From contig NC_014934.1 in the NCBI RefSeq assembly GCF_000186265.1, positions 3,162,001-3,226,000 of the forward strand: a stretch of 64,000 bases of DNA, in the 5' to 3' direction. The notes under the pieces are model-generated. The model made no database searches and was not told where the DNA came from. It saw only the letters and a list, made by a program, of their open reading frames with translations. Shown in pieces: positions 56,423-64,000 of this stretch. Source of the stretch: Cellulophaga algicola DSM 14237 (lineage in GTDB: Bacteria; Bacteroidota; Bacteroidia; Flavobacteriales; Flavobacteriaceae). The position numbers and the translations under genes are program-made. Numbering within the stretch: the stretch's first letter is position 1; each line of letters opens with the position of its first letter.

Positions 56423-57078
56423 TTAAAATTTATAGCGTACAAAGCTTTCCATTGCTTCATATTCTGCAAGACCTAATGCATTGTATTTTCTTGCAGTTTC
56501 TTTATTTCTTTGCTCCGCACGTTCCCAGAATTCACGATCATCATTCCCAGGAAACATTGCTGCATCTTTTTGAGATTGGTGCTTAAAAATGGCATTCTTT
56601 TTACGTTGCATATCTTTAGGACCAATAGGAACGGTCATTTCCATATCGGCAATATCCCATTCTTGCCATGCACCACGGTAGAGCCATAAGTAACAATCTT
56701 CTATCCAGTCTACTTTATCTTTTTTAAGTTGGGCAAAAGCTTCAAATACTATTTTAAGGCACACTCTATGTGTACCATGAGGATCAGATAAATCTCCTGC
56801 AGCAAAAACTTGAGTAGGTTTTATTCTATTAAGTATGTCATACGTAATTTGGATATCTTCTTGTGAATGTGGTTTTTTCTTTACCGTTCCAGTTTCGTAA
56901 AAAGGAAGGTTTTGAAAATGTGCATTGTCTTCTTCAACGCCACAATATCTGCAAGCAGATAATACTTCTCCTTTTCTAATTAATCCTTTTATTTTCTGAA
57001 TTTCGGGACTGTCTATTTCGCCGGGTTTTTTATTTTTTAAAAAGCCTCTAACTTTCTCAAATTGTACTTTTAATTCTT
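56423..57078 (-). pseudogene. nagB: 3' fragment of the nagB-PIG-L gene, cut off by the IS element
   Basis: The frame reads without stops from the IS junction. It includes the second half of the PIG-L-like domain (RKGEVLSACRYCGVEE, FAAGDLSDPHGTHRV) and the C-terminal YEAMESFVRYKF. Only its last part has an alternative start (GTG at 56764). Joined to the 5' fragment after removal of the IS and one target copy, it forms a 637-residue protein in a single frame. Taken alone it lacks a normal start and is presumably silent. Confidence 0.9.
57071..57078. repeat. Left target-site duplication of the IS element
   Basis: TAATTCTT, identical to 58038-58045 on the other side of the element. The length of eight bases fits IS1595-type transposition. 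Confidence 0.9.
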
Positions 57079-58037
57079 TAGAGGTCAGTAGCTAACTTCG
57101 TATCTTGATACTCAGTAAATATATTAAATTATGGATATTTTCAAGGGTCAAAATCTTCTAGAGTTCTCTGATTGCTTCAAAACGGACAATGATTGCAAAG
57201 AATATTTAGCAAATATTAAGTCTAAAACCCCTTTTAAATGTTCTAGATGCAATCATATAGCCTGTCAAACACGTGCTGATTTCTCTAGGCAATGTAATAT
57301 TTGTAGACATACAGAATCCGCAACAGCAGATACATTATTTCACAAGGTAAAGTTTGGTGTTCGCAAAGCATTTTTTATTTGTTTTGAGATGGCTACAAGC
57401 ACGAAAAGCTTATCTGCAAGTTATATGGGAGTACGTTACGGAGTAACAGAAAAAACAGCTAGACTTTTTATGCTTAAGGTCAGAGAAGCTATGTCTTCGA
57501 GTGGGAATAATCCTATGGACGGAGTTGTTCATGTAGATGAATTTGTTTTAGGGGGCAGAGAAGAAACAAAAGTTGGCAGAAGCTACAATGCTAAGAAAAA
57601 GAAGGCGGTTACAGCTGTACAGCTTACAGAAGATGGAAAGGTAAAAAGAATGTATGCTATGAAAATAGATGATTTTTCAGCACAATCCTTACAATATATT
57701 TTTGTCAACCATATCAGCCGAAACGCAAAGATTACTACAGATAAATGGAGAGGCTATAGTCCTATTGCAAAGGCTTACGACATCACACAAATAGAAAGTA
57801 ATGGAGGGTTAAATTTTAAAGCGCTTCATACAATGATACATCAGGTTAAATCTTGGATAAGAACAACTTATTCTTGGGTTAGTGACAATAATTTAAATAG
57901 ATATTTCAATGAATTTTGTTTTAGAATAAACAGATCTCAAAGTAAAGCTACAATATTCAATAATCTTATTGTTAAAATGGTCAATAATGATAAAATCAAT
58001 CAAGCTGAATTAATAAGTAATTAACTACTGACCTCTA
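57079..58037. mobile_element. IS1595-type insertion sequence (959 bp) inside nagB
   Basis: The element has 17-bp terminal inverted repeats (16 of 17 identical; TAGAGGTCAGTAGCTAA at the left, TAGAGGTCAGTAGTTAA read inward from the right), one transposase gene and 8-bp direct target duplications. Size, repeats, duplication length and transposase all fit the IS1595 family. The transposase stop lies within the right repeat. The right terminal TAG also gives the truncated nagB frame its stop codon. Confidence 0.95.
57131..58024 (+). CDS. IS1595 family transposase (ISXO2-like)
   Basis: A 297-residue DDE-type transposase. The N-terminal zinc-ribbon is CSRCNHIACQ...CNICRH (about 35-60). The catalytic domain includes VHVDEFVLGG (first Asp, about 139) with GREETKVGRS, ITTDKWRGY (second Asp) and the C-terminal SDNNLNRYFNEFCFRIN. 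The frame is intact, so the element may still move. It is encoded on the strand opposite to nagB. No other copy is in the window. Confidence 0.95.
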   Translation: MDIFKGQNLLEFSDCFKTDNDCKEYLANIKSKTPFKCSRCNHIACQTRADFSRQCNICRHTESATADTLFHKVKFGVRKAFFICFEMATSTKSLSASYMGVRYGVTEKTARLFMLKVREAMSSSGNNPMDGVVHVDEFVLGGREETKVGRSYNAKKKKAVTAVQLTEDGKVKRMYAMKIDDFSAQSLQYIFVNHISRNAKITTDKWRGYSPIAKAYDITQIESNGGLNFKALHTMIHQVKSWIRTTYSWVSDNNLNRYFNEFCFRINRSQSKATIFNNLIVKMVNNDKINQAELISN

Positions 58038-59303
58038 TAATTCTTTATTATTTGGTTGCAAGTCTAGAGCGAAATCTAGAAAACGAATTACTTCATCATC
58101 AAAAACGGCTATATTTCCTGAAGTTTGGTAAGCTACATGAACATGATGGCCTTGGTCTACCAAACGTAATAATGTTCCTCCCATAGAAATAACGTCATCG
58201 TCTGGGTGTGGACTAAAAATTAAAGATGTTTTTGGGTAGGGATCTTTACGTTCTGGTCTATTGCTATCATCAGCATTTGGTTTACCACCAGGCCAACCAG
58301 TTATGGTGCTTTGTAAGGTGTTAAAGACTTTAAGGTTAATGTTTTCTGCAGAACCTATATCAGCTATTAAGCTGCCCATACCATGTTCATTGTAATCTTC
58401 GTTGGTAAGTTTTAATATAGCTTTATCTAGTTTTTCTGATAACCAAATAGTAGCTTTTTTAATTAAATCATCTGTCCAAATACAATCACTTACTAACCAA
58501 GGGTTGTATGTTCTGGTAAGTCCTGATGCAGCGGCACTATCTAAGATAAAATCACAATTGGCATGTTGTTGTAAGAAGGTCGCAGGAATAGATTCACGAA
58601 TTTCTCCTTCTACGGCCTGTTTAATTATTTGAGCTTTGCCTTCTCCCCAAGCCATTAAAATAATGCGTCTAGCAGCCATAATAGTACCAACTCCCATGGT
58701 GATTGCTTTAGAAGGGACGTTTTCTAGCCCAAAAAAGTCGCTAGCGGCATCTAATAGCGTTACTCTGTCAAGTCTAACCATACGTGTTTTACTAGATAAA
58801 GAGGAACCAGGTTCATTAAATCCAATATGACCTGTTCTACCAATACCTAAAATTTGAATGTCTATTCCGCCAGATTTTTCGATATTAGCTTCATAAGCTT
58901 CGCAAAATTCTTTTACGTTTTCTATGGTTCGTGTGCCATCAGGAATATGAATATTTTCTTTTTTGATATCAATATGATCAAATAAGTGCTCATTCATAAA
59001 ACGGACATAGCTATGAATAGATTCTGGATGCATTGGAAAATATTCATCTAGATTAAAAGTAATTACATTGCTAAAACTTAAGCCATCTTTATGAAATTGG
59101 ACTAAGTACTCATAAACTTTGGTAGGAGTAGATCCAGTAGCTAATCCCAATACAATAGTTTTATTTTCTTTTTGTCTTTCTTTAATAAGGTGAACAATCT
59201 CTTTTGCAACATATAAGGATGCCTCTTCAGAACTATTATGAATAATAGTATTAATTTTTTCAAATTTGATAATCTCATTATCTTTTTCAAGTGTTTCCTG
59301 CAT
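58035..59303 (-). CDS. nagB: 5' part of glucosamine-6-phosphate deaminase NagB fused to PIG-L domain (truncated by IS)
   Basis: 422 residues remain. The N-terminal deaminase domain (about 1-285) is complete: LATGSTPTKVYE, NLDEYFPMHPES, GIGRTGHIGFNEPGSS. It converts GlcN-6-P to fructose-6-P. The PIG-L/LmbE-like domain begins with FSPHPDDDVISMGG (about 370) and is broken by the IS after NNKEL, with the stop provided by the IS end. The deaminase could still work; the PIG-L part, which may be a deacetylase-like or structural domain, is lost. It is divergent from the DeoR-family regulator. Confidence 0.92.
   Translation of the reverse strand: MQETLEKDNEIIKFEKINTIIHNSSEEASLYVAKEIVHLIKERQKENKTIVLGLATGSTPTKVYEYLVQFHKDGLSFSNVITFNLDEYFPMHPESIHSYVRFMNEHLFDHIDIKKENIHIPDGTRTIENVKEFCEAYEANIEKSGGIDIQILGIGRTGHIGFNEPGSSLSSKTRMVRLDRVTLLDAASDFFGLENVPSKAITMGVGTIMAARRIILMAWGEGKAQIIKQAVEGEIRESIPATFLQQHANCDFILDSAAASGLTRTYNPWLVSDCIWTDDLIKKATIWLSEKLDKAILKLTNEDYNEHGMGSLIADIGSAENINLKVFNTLQSTITGWPGGKPNADDSNRPERKDPYPKTSLIFSPHPDDDVISMGGTLLRLVDQGHHVHVAYQTSGNIAVFDDEVIRFLDFALDLQPNNKEL
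58038..58045. repeat. Right target-site duplication of the IS element
   Basis: TAATTCTT, the second copy of the 8-bp duplication (see 57071-57078), placed directly after the right inverted repeat. Confidence 0.9.
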
Positions 59304-59357
59304 AATCTATCGTGCTTTAATTGTCTTTGGTTTACTAGTAGGTAAAACAGTATGACT

Positions 59358-59365
59358 CAAAAATA
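59358..59365 (-). promoter_or_regulatory. Likely -7 box of nagB
   Basis: TATTTTTG on the minus strand, 54 bases before the nagB ATG. The left operator arm lies 15 bases upstream of it, where the -33 region should be. Confidence 0.5.
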
Positions 59366-59379
59366 AACAAAAAAATTGT

Positions 59380-59439
59380 ATTTGCTGTTTTTTGCTGTTT
59401 TTTATTTTAAATTTATTAAAATAGCAAAAAACAGCAAAT
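59380..59439. promoter_or_regulatory. Paired operator-like inverted repeat between nagB and the DeoR regulator
   Basis: Left arm ATTTGCTGTTTTTTGCTGT (59380-59398) and right arm (59421-59439, the reverse complement with one mismatch) frame a 22-base A/T centre. Each arm also contains a TTGCTGTTTTTTGCT internal direct repeat. The arms lie next to the promoter of each divergent gene, as expected for a DeoR-type repressor that controls both nagB and its own gene. Confidence 0.7.
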
Positions 59440-59446
59440 ATATATT

Positions 59447-59454
59447 TATATTTG
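59447..59454 (+). promoter_or_regulatory. -7 box of the DeoR regulator gene
   Basis: TATATTTG on the plus strand matches TAnnTTTG and lies 35 bases before the ATG at 59490, eight bases from the right operator arm. Confidence 0.5.
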
Positions 59455-59489
59455 TTGTATCTTTTCAAAGATTAAAATGATTAATTAAA

Positions 59490-60239
59490 ATGTTAAAAGA
59501 AGAACGACATAAGTTTATTCTTAATGAAGTAGAACTGCACAACCGCATTTTACTTACAGATATTGCTGAGCAATTAGAGGTGTCTATAGATACAATTCGT
59601 AGAGATGTAAAAGAATTGGATGCAGGAGAACAATTAAAAAAAGTACATGGAGGAGCTATAGCATTGGGGTTTACCAATTATGCTACGACAAATAAAAATA
59701 TTTATGCTCAGGATGATAAAATAATCATAGCAGAGAAAGCGTTGTCTTTAATAAATTCAGGAAGTACAATTCTTATTCATGGTGGAACAACCTGTTTAGA
59801 GTTGGCTAAAGCAATTCCGAATAAATTAGAAATTACATGCTTCACAACCAGTCTTGCTGTTGCGATGGAGTTATTAACTAAAAAAGGGGTAGATGTTTTA
59901 TTTATTGGTGGTAGGTTGTCAAAGGATTCTCAGTTAGCTATTGGTGCTAGTGCTATTCATCAATTATCAGAAATTACTTTAGACTATAGTTTTATAGGTA
60001 CAGGATATGTAGCTGTAGATTATGGTTTAACGGAATTTGATTTGGAAAGTGTGCAAGTAAAAAAAGCAATCATAAAATCATCTAAGAAAACTGTACTTTT
60101 GCTAATATCAGAAAAATTAAATTCTAAACATCGTTATAAGACTTGTGAGATTAATGCTATTAACACAATGATTACCGAAATAGATCCCAAAAATACTTTA
60201 TTAGATAATTTTAGAAAACAAGACATTCGTTTGTTATAA
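59490..60239 (+). CDS. DeoR family transcriptional regulator of the peptidoglycan-sugar genes
   Basis: A 249-residue repressor. The N-terminal helix-turn-helix (about 16-38) contains LLTDIAEQLEVSIDTIRRD. The C-terminal sugar-phosphate-binding domain (about 75-235) has ISEIT-like and GGTTCLELAKAIPN segments and GGRLSKDSQL. A GlcN-6-P or MurNAc-6-P type effector is likely from context. It lies four bases upstream of murQ and divergent from nagB, with operator-like arms between them. Confidence 0.92.
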   Translation: MLKEERHKFILNEVELHNRILLTDIAEQLEVSIDTIRRDVKELDAGEQLKKVHGGAIALGFTNYATTNKNIYAQDDKIIIAEKALSLINSGSTILIHGGTTCLELAKAIPNKLEITCFTTSLAVAMELLTKKGVDVLFIGGRLSKDSQLAIGASAIHQLSEITLDYSFIGTGYVAVDYGLTEFDLESVQVKKAIIKSSKKTVLLLISEKLNSKHRYKTCEINAINTMITEIDPKNTLLDNFRKQDIRLL

Positions 60240-60243
60240 ACCT

Positions 60244-61059
60244 ATGAATTATAAAAAAATCACAGAAACAGCTTCAAATTATGATAATTTGGAGCAAATG
60301 GATACACAATTAGTATTAGAAAATATTAATCGTGAAGATCAAAAAGTTGCAGAAGCAGTACGCTTAGTTATTCCTTCAATAACTAAATTGGTAGACGAAA
60401 TAGTCCTACGTTTTAATAGGGGAGGACGCTTATTTTATATAGGTGCTGGTACTAGCGGTAGATTGGGGATATTAGATGCATCAGAAATACCGCCAACTTT
60501 TGGAATGCCACATGAAAGTGTTGTTGGAATTATTGCTGGTGGCGATATTGCGATTAGAAAAGCAGTAGAAAATGCTGAAGACAATGCGGAACAAGCTTGG
60601 ATAGATTTAAACGAGTATAATATTACTAAAGATGATGTTTTAATTGGTATAGCAGCCTCCGGAAGTACTCCTTATGTTATAGGCGGAATTTATGAGGCAA
60701 GAGCAAATGGAATATTAACAGCGTGTATTACTAATAACCCAGGTTCTCCTTTAGCACAAGCAGCAGATATTCCTATAGCAATTAATGTAGGTCCAGAGTT
60801 TGTAACTGGGAGTACGCGCATGAAAAGTGGTACCTCACAGAAATTAGTATTAAATATGATTTCTACAACACTAATGATTAAAATTGGTCGTGTACGAGGT
60901 AATAAAATGGTAAACATGCAATTGAGTAATGATAAATTAGTTGATAGAGGGACTAGATATTTAGTCGAAGCTTTAGCTATTCCTTATAATGAAGCAGAAA
61001 AGCTGCTTAAAATACATGGATCTGTACATAAAGCAACCGAAGCTCATAACGTAAAATAA
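60244..61059 (+). CDS. murQ: N-acetylmuramic acid 6-phosphate etherase
   Basis: Removes the D-lactyl ether from MurNAc-6-P to give GlcNAc-6-P. A 271-residue SIS-domain protein, slightly shorter than E. coli MurQ (298). Key segments are GAGTSGRLGILDASEIPPTFG (in two parts), IAGGDIAIRKAVENAEDN, GIAASGSTPYV and TGSTRMKSGTSQKLVLN. It is co-transcribed with the DeoR-family regulator and followed by a hairpin terminator. Confidence 0.96.
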   Translation: MNYKKITETASNYDNLEQMDTQLVLENINREDQKVAEAVRLVIPSITKLVDEIVLRFNRGGRLFYIGAGTSGRLGILDASEIPPTFGMPHESVVGIIAGGDIAIRKAVENAEDNAEQAWIDLNEYNITKDDVLIGIAASGSTPYVIGGIYEARANGILTACITNNPGSPLAQAADIPIAINVGPEFVTGSTRMKSGTSQKLVLNMISTTLMIKIGRVRGNKMVNMQLSNDKLVDRGTRYLVEALAIPYNEAEKLLKIHGSVHKATEAHNVK

Positions 61060-61095
61060 GGTAGTACTTAAAATAAACTACGTATTCCAGACTTA

Positions 61096-61140
61096 TTATT
61101 CCATAGCCTTTTCTGTTCAGGGAAAGGCTATGGAATAATT
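61096..61140 (+). terminator. Hairpin terminator after murQ
   Basis: A 16-bp perfect stem (TTATTCCATAGCCTTT, 61096-61111, with 61123-61138) around an 11-base loop, followed by an A/T-rich tract without a long T run. Confidence 0.65.
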
Positions 61141-61716
61141 ATTTATGTTATTTCCTCAATGATAGATTTTGCATAAGTAGCTTTTAGCTATGAGCCCTCT
61201 AATTTTACTTTCTTTTCTATACAACCTTTTTTTGTAGGTGAGAATGTATGGATTTTATACTATATACAACTTAAATTTTAGGATAATAATTAGAGTAATT
61301 AAGGCGCTTTTAAAATTATCTTTACCACATTATTTCTTTAGATATTTCTCGTAATCCCTTAAATTTCTCCTTTTTTGCTATTTAAAATACGATATGATTT
61401 TTTCTTTATCGGTGGCTAGAATATTTTAGTGAAGCAGTATGGTTTTGCCCTTTGAAACAAATGCTTTATCGATAAGTAACATTATCTAATATAGCGAGTC
61501 TACGCTATTTTTCTATCCTAGACCGTAAGACTTGTTAAGCGTTACAACGATAAAATAGATGCAAACAATACTATTTTTCATACCTTGACGTTTAAGTTAT
61601 ATATAAGGAATATAAGTTCATTTTAAAGATAAAAGAAATATTAAGTAAAAATAATTACACATAAGATTATTGTTGATCCCAAGTCTTACAATTTTCACAA
61701 ATAACCTACGTAACCT
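61141..61716. other. Long AT-rich upstream region of the SprB-like gene
   Basis: No coding region, RNA gene or clear repeat was recognised. It probably holds the promoter and control region of the adhesin, but no full TTG-N-TAnnTTTG promoter was found. Confidence 0.5.
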
Positions 61717-64000
61717 ATGTCATTCAAAAAATCAAGAAAATCTTGGTACTTTTTAGTGCTACTTGTTTTCTTTTTCGTCTTTTCTTCACTATTGGCTGAG
61801 ACCAAAATTTTTAACTATATCGGGGAATTTTCTGCGAATATTGTTTCTTCTATTGAAGAAAGTTTTACAAAAAAGAAAACTCAAGAACAGAATCAATCAC
61901 AACTTAATTCTGAACAAACAGGAAATGCTCTTGCTGCGGCACCTTTCTTTGCTACAATTATTGCAAATGCAGATGAAACGGTTACCTGTTCAAATGATGG
62001 GGCTACGCTAGCTCGATTTAATCTATGTGGTAATTTTGATACGCGCGTAATTGCTTTAGATCAAGCGTATAGTTCTTATCTATGGGAAAGATTAACGGTG
62101 GCTTCATGTCCTAGTTTTAATGCGGATTTACAATGCCCAACATATACCTGTTCCACAGCATGGGTTCCTGCGGGAACATCTCCAACATTAACTATAGATC
62201 CAAATTCAGTTCCAGCAGGAACAGGAGCAGAATTTAGGGTAAGAGTTAATGGGGGACTACCTTATTATATTAAGGTAAAGAAAAGTACCATTAGTCAGAC
62301 TTATGTTAAACGCGATTATATTTGTGGGGTTGCTGGTAGAATTCAAGTTACCAACTTATCAAGTGCTTATGAATATGCCATTAATGACGGTAGCGGATTT
62401 GGCGCATGGCAAGGTGCAATATTTGATGATTTAATTCCGGGTACTTATATTGTTAAAGCAAGATTAAAAAATACACCAAATACCTGTGAATATCCGTATG
62501 AGCCAATTGTAATTGAATCTAAAGAAATAGATATTGATGTTACAGTAGTTGATGCGCAATGTTTTGGAGAAAACGGTAGTATCTCGGTTCAAGTTAATGA
62601 TGTTCCTGGTCCTTATAAATATACCTTGTTAGATAGTAGTGGGTTCCCTCAGGAATTTACATCTTTTATAGCAAGTGATACTTACAATTTTGCTGCTGTA
62701 GGTTTTGGTACCTATAGTGTGCAAGTAGAAACACAACAGTGTAAGGCAGACCCAGCAAATGGTATTGCAGCTCCTAGACAAGATGTAGATACGAGTGGAA
62801 ATCCTATAGTTATAGGAAATGGCTTGGTAGCTTTGTCCGCCTCCACCGAAGTGAATAGTAGTTTTGGCTGTGCAGATATTACCAGTGTAGATATTATTGT
62901 GCGTACCTCTGGAGGTGCCGCACCATATACCTTTACCGTAAATGGAGCAGCAGCAGTTAGCCCAACATATACAGGACAAACAACGTATACGGTTACTGCT
63001 TCAGGTGATTACAATTTTTTAATTACTGATACCAATGGTTGTACCATAACAGCTTCAGCAAACGTAAAAGAATTAACGCCTCCCGTAGTTTCGGCCTCAG
63101 GGGTAGATGGTACCTGTACCAATGGAGGAGCTAAAATAAATTTCAATGTAACCGATGCCAAAGGGTATAATTTATCATTTAGAACACAACCATCAGATCC
63201 TTGGGTAGCTTCTACTCAGATTTCTGTAGTAGATGGCACTTATAATAACTTAGAAGTTAGGTATGAGCAAGGAAGCTTTTCGTGTACGATGACTTTACCG
63301 TCAGTAACCGTAACAAGTGATGCGAGTATAGCAGGGACCGTAACAAAATTAGGTGATGAAACCTGTGATGGTATAGGAGGCACCGATGGCGGTAGTATTC
63401 AATTTGGAACAGCAAGTGGAGGTTCTGGTAGTGGTTATGAATATAGTGTAGACGGAGTTAATTATACGACTACACCATTATTTTCTGATTTAGCAGCAGG
63501 AACCTATACACCTATAATTAGAGATGATAGCGGTTGTAGATTAGAACTGACTCCAATAGTAATAGATCAAGTAGATCCGCCAACAAATTTAGATTTTCTT
63601 CAAAGTAATATTAATTGTGCTTCTGGAACAACAGATCTTCAATTAACGCCTACGAGTGCAGTAGCAATTGCAAATTATAGCATTATAAGTCCTAGTACTG
63701 TAAATAATGGTGGTAGTGATACGTTCACAGGGTTGAGTACATCTACAACATATACGTTTAGAATTACAGATGCTAATGGTTGTATTTATACCGAAAGTTT
63801 TACTCCCGTAGTTATCAGCTCAATTAGAGCTCGTGCAAAAGCAGGAGGAGATTTAAAAGTGTGTAATGGTGCTGGTGATGGTAGTGGCGCCTTCATTATT
63901 GATGGATTCAGTACTAATTATACGTATCAAATTAATGCTGAGCCTGTAAGTGCTTTACAAAGTGCTGCGCAAGTAGATATTTCTTCTAGAGGCGCAGGAA
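61717..64000 (+). CDS. Large SprB-like repeat adhesin, 5' part (continues beyond the window)
   Basis: The frame is open from ATG 61717 to the right edge (761 codons). It starts with a signal peptide (KKSRKSWYFLVLLVFFFVFS) and then a Cys-containing N-terminal region. About 90-100-residue repeats follow, each ending in a DxxGC-like turn (ITDTNGCTITA, IRDDSGCRLELT, ITDANGCIYTE). This pattern is seen in SprB-type gliding adhesins exported by the type IX system; the expected C-terminal sorting domain lies outside the window. It would be a cell-surface protein working with the gliding machinery. Other T9SS repeat proteins are possible. Confidence 0.8.
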   Translation, partial: MSFKKSRKSWYFLVLLVFFFVFSSLLAETKIFNYIGEFSANIVSSIEESFTKKKTQEQNQSQLNSEQTGNALAAAPFFATIIANADETVTCSNDGATLARFNLCGNFDTRVIALDQAYSSYLWERLTVASCPSFNADLQCPTYTCSTAWVPAGTSPTLTIDPNSVPAGTGAEFRVRVNGGLPYYIKVKKSTISQTYVKRDYICGVAGRIQVTNLSSAYEYAINDGSGFGAWQGAIFDDLIPGTYIVKARLKNTPNTCEYPYEPIVIESKEIDIDVTVVDAQCFGENGSISVQVNDVPGPYKYTLLDSSGFPQEFTSFIASDTYNFAAVGFGTYSVQVETQQCKADPANGIAAPRQDVDTSGNPIVIGNGLVALSASTEVNSSFGCADITSVDIIVRTSGGAAPYTFTVNGAAAVSPTYTGQTTYTVTASGDYNFLITDTNGCTITASANVKELTPPVVSASGVDGTCTNGGAKINFNVTDAKGYNLSFRTQPSDPWVASTQISVVDGTYNNLEVRYEQGSFSCTMTLPSVTVTSDASIAGTVTKLGDETCDGIGGTDGGSIQFGTASGGSGSGYEYSVDGVNYTTTPLFSDLAAGTYTPIIRDDSGCRLELTPIVIDQVDPPTNLDFLQSNINCASGTTDLQLTPTSAVAIANYSIISPSTVNNGGSDTFTGLSTSTTYTFRITDANGCIYTESFTPVVISSIRARAKAGGDLKVCNGAGDGSGAFIIDGFSTNYTYQINAEPVSALQSAAQVDISSRGAG

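Noticed and set aside
56423-56764. A stand-alone 113-residue gene
   Set aside because: The frame continues upstream without stops to the IS junction and matches the C-terminus of NagB-PIG-L proteins, so it is the 3' fragment of nagB.
61763-62011. An 82-codon plus-strand frame near the start of the adhesin gene
   Set aside because: It overlaps the SprB-like gene in another frame and lacks any pattern; the long frame from 61717 explains the region.

Overview
The window is chromosomal DNA from a member of the Bacteroidota, most likely a marine Flavobacteriaceae of the Cellulophaga/Maribacter/Zobellia type. The evidence is low GC content, TTG-N18/19-TAnnTTTG promoters, almost no Shine-Dalgarno sites, DUF3810/DUF5683/DUF6122 proteins, a GldI gliding lipoprotein, a SprB-like adhesin, a Bacteroidota-type signal peptidase I and a NagB-PIG-L fusion. 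No rRNA, tRNA or CRISPR array was seen.

1-5.05 kb: an overlapping molybdenum-cofactor operon (moaA, cut by the left edge, then moaC, mobA, a MoeB-rhodanese fusion, a TSUP anion transporter and moeA), closed by a strong terminator. 5-14.2 kb: two secreted amidohydrolases, a DUF3810 membrane metalloprotease divergent from the dipeptidase pepD, an M48 protease and a GH5 cellulase-like lipoprotein. 14.2-18.6 kb: a cyclophilin-FKBP fusion lipoprotein, gldI and a DHH phosphoesterase on the minus strand, then a PhoD-like hydrolase and ndk on the plus strand.

18.6-22.4 kb is the most unusual segment. A 1121-residue protein combines an N-terminal PLD nuclease-like domain, an SF2 helicase, a DUF3427-like region and a C-terminal LexA/UmuD-type S24 Ser-Lys peptidase with a correctly spaced Ala-Gly site. 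Its start overlaps the end of a MutT-like NUDIX gene. The pair sits between ordinary housekeeping genes (ndk, DUF721, recF) and looks like a defence or stress-response module. Four 116-bp tandem repeats, each with a hairpin core, separate the lipocalin-like gene from recF.

23.6-41.7 kb: housekeeping genes (recF, TPR protein, ribH, mutL, two rhomboids, an EEP hydrolase, WbqC, lepB, dapB, DUF5683, parB, parA), then methylmalonyl-CoA mutase, an FtsB-like protein and uridine kinase. 41.9-48.4 kb: a Bcr/CflA transporter and poorly characterised genes, including a soluble protein resembling the C-terminal domain of DUF2723 proteins. Acetyl-CoA synthetase follows.

50.7-61.1 kb: a peptidoglycan-recycling locus. 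Muropeptides would be imported by an AmpG-like permease and trimmed by a GH3 hexosaminidase. AnmK makes MurNAc-6-P, MurQ converts it to GlcNAc-6-P, and NagB gives fructose-6-P. A DeoR-family repressor is divergent from nagB, with a matching pair of 19-bp operator-like arms between them. A 959-bp IS1595-type element, with 17-bp terminal repeats and an 8-bp target duplication, has split the nagB-PIG-L gene. Removing the element and one duplication copy restores one 637-residue frame. A 42-codon remnant resembling a SusC N-terminus lies next to it. 61.7 kb to the right edge: the first 761 codons of a large SprB-like repeat adhesin that continues beyond the window.
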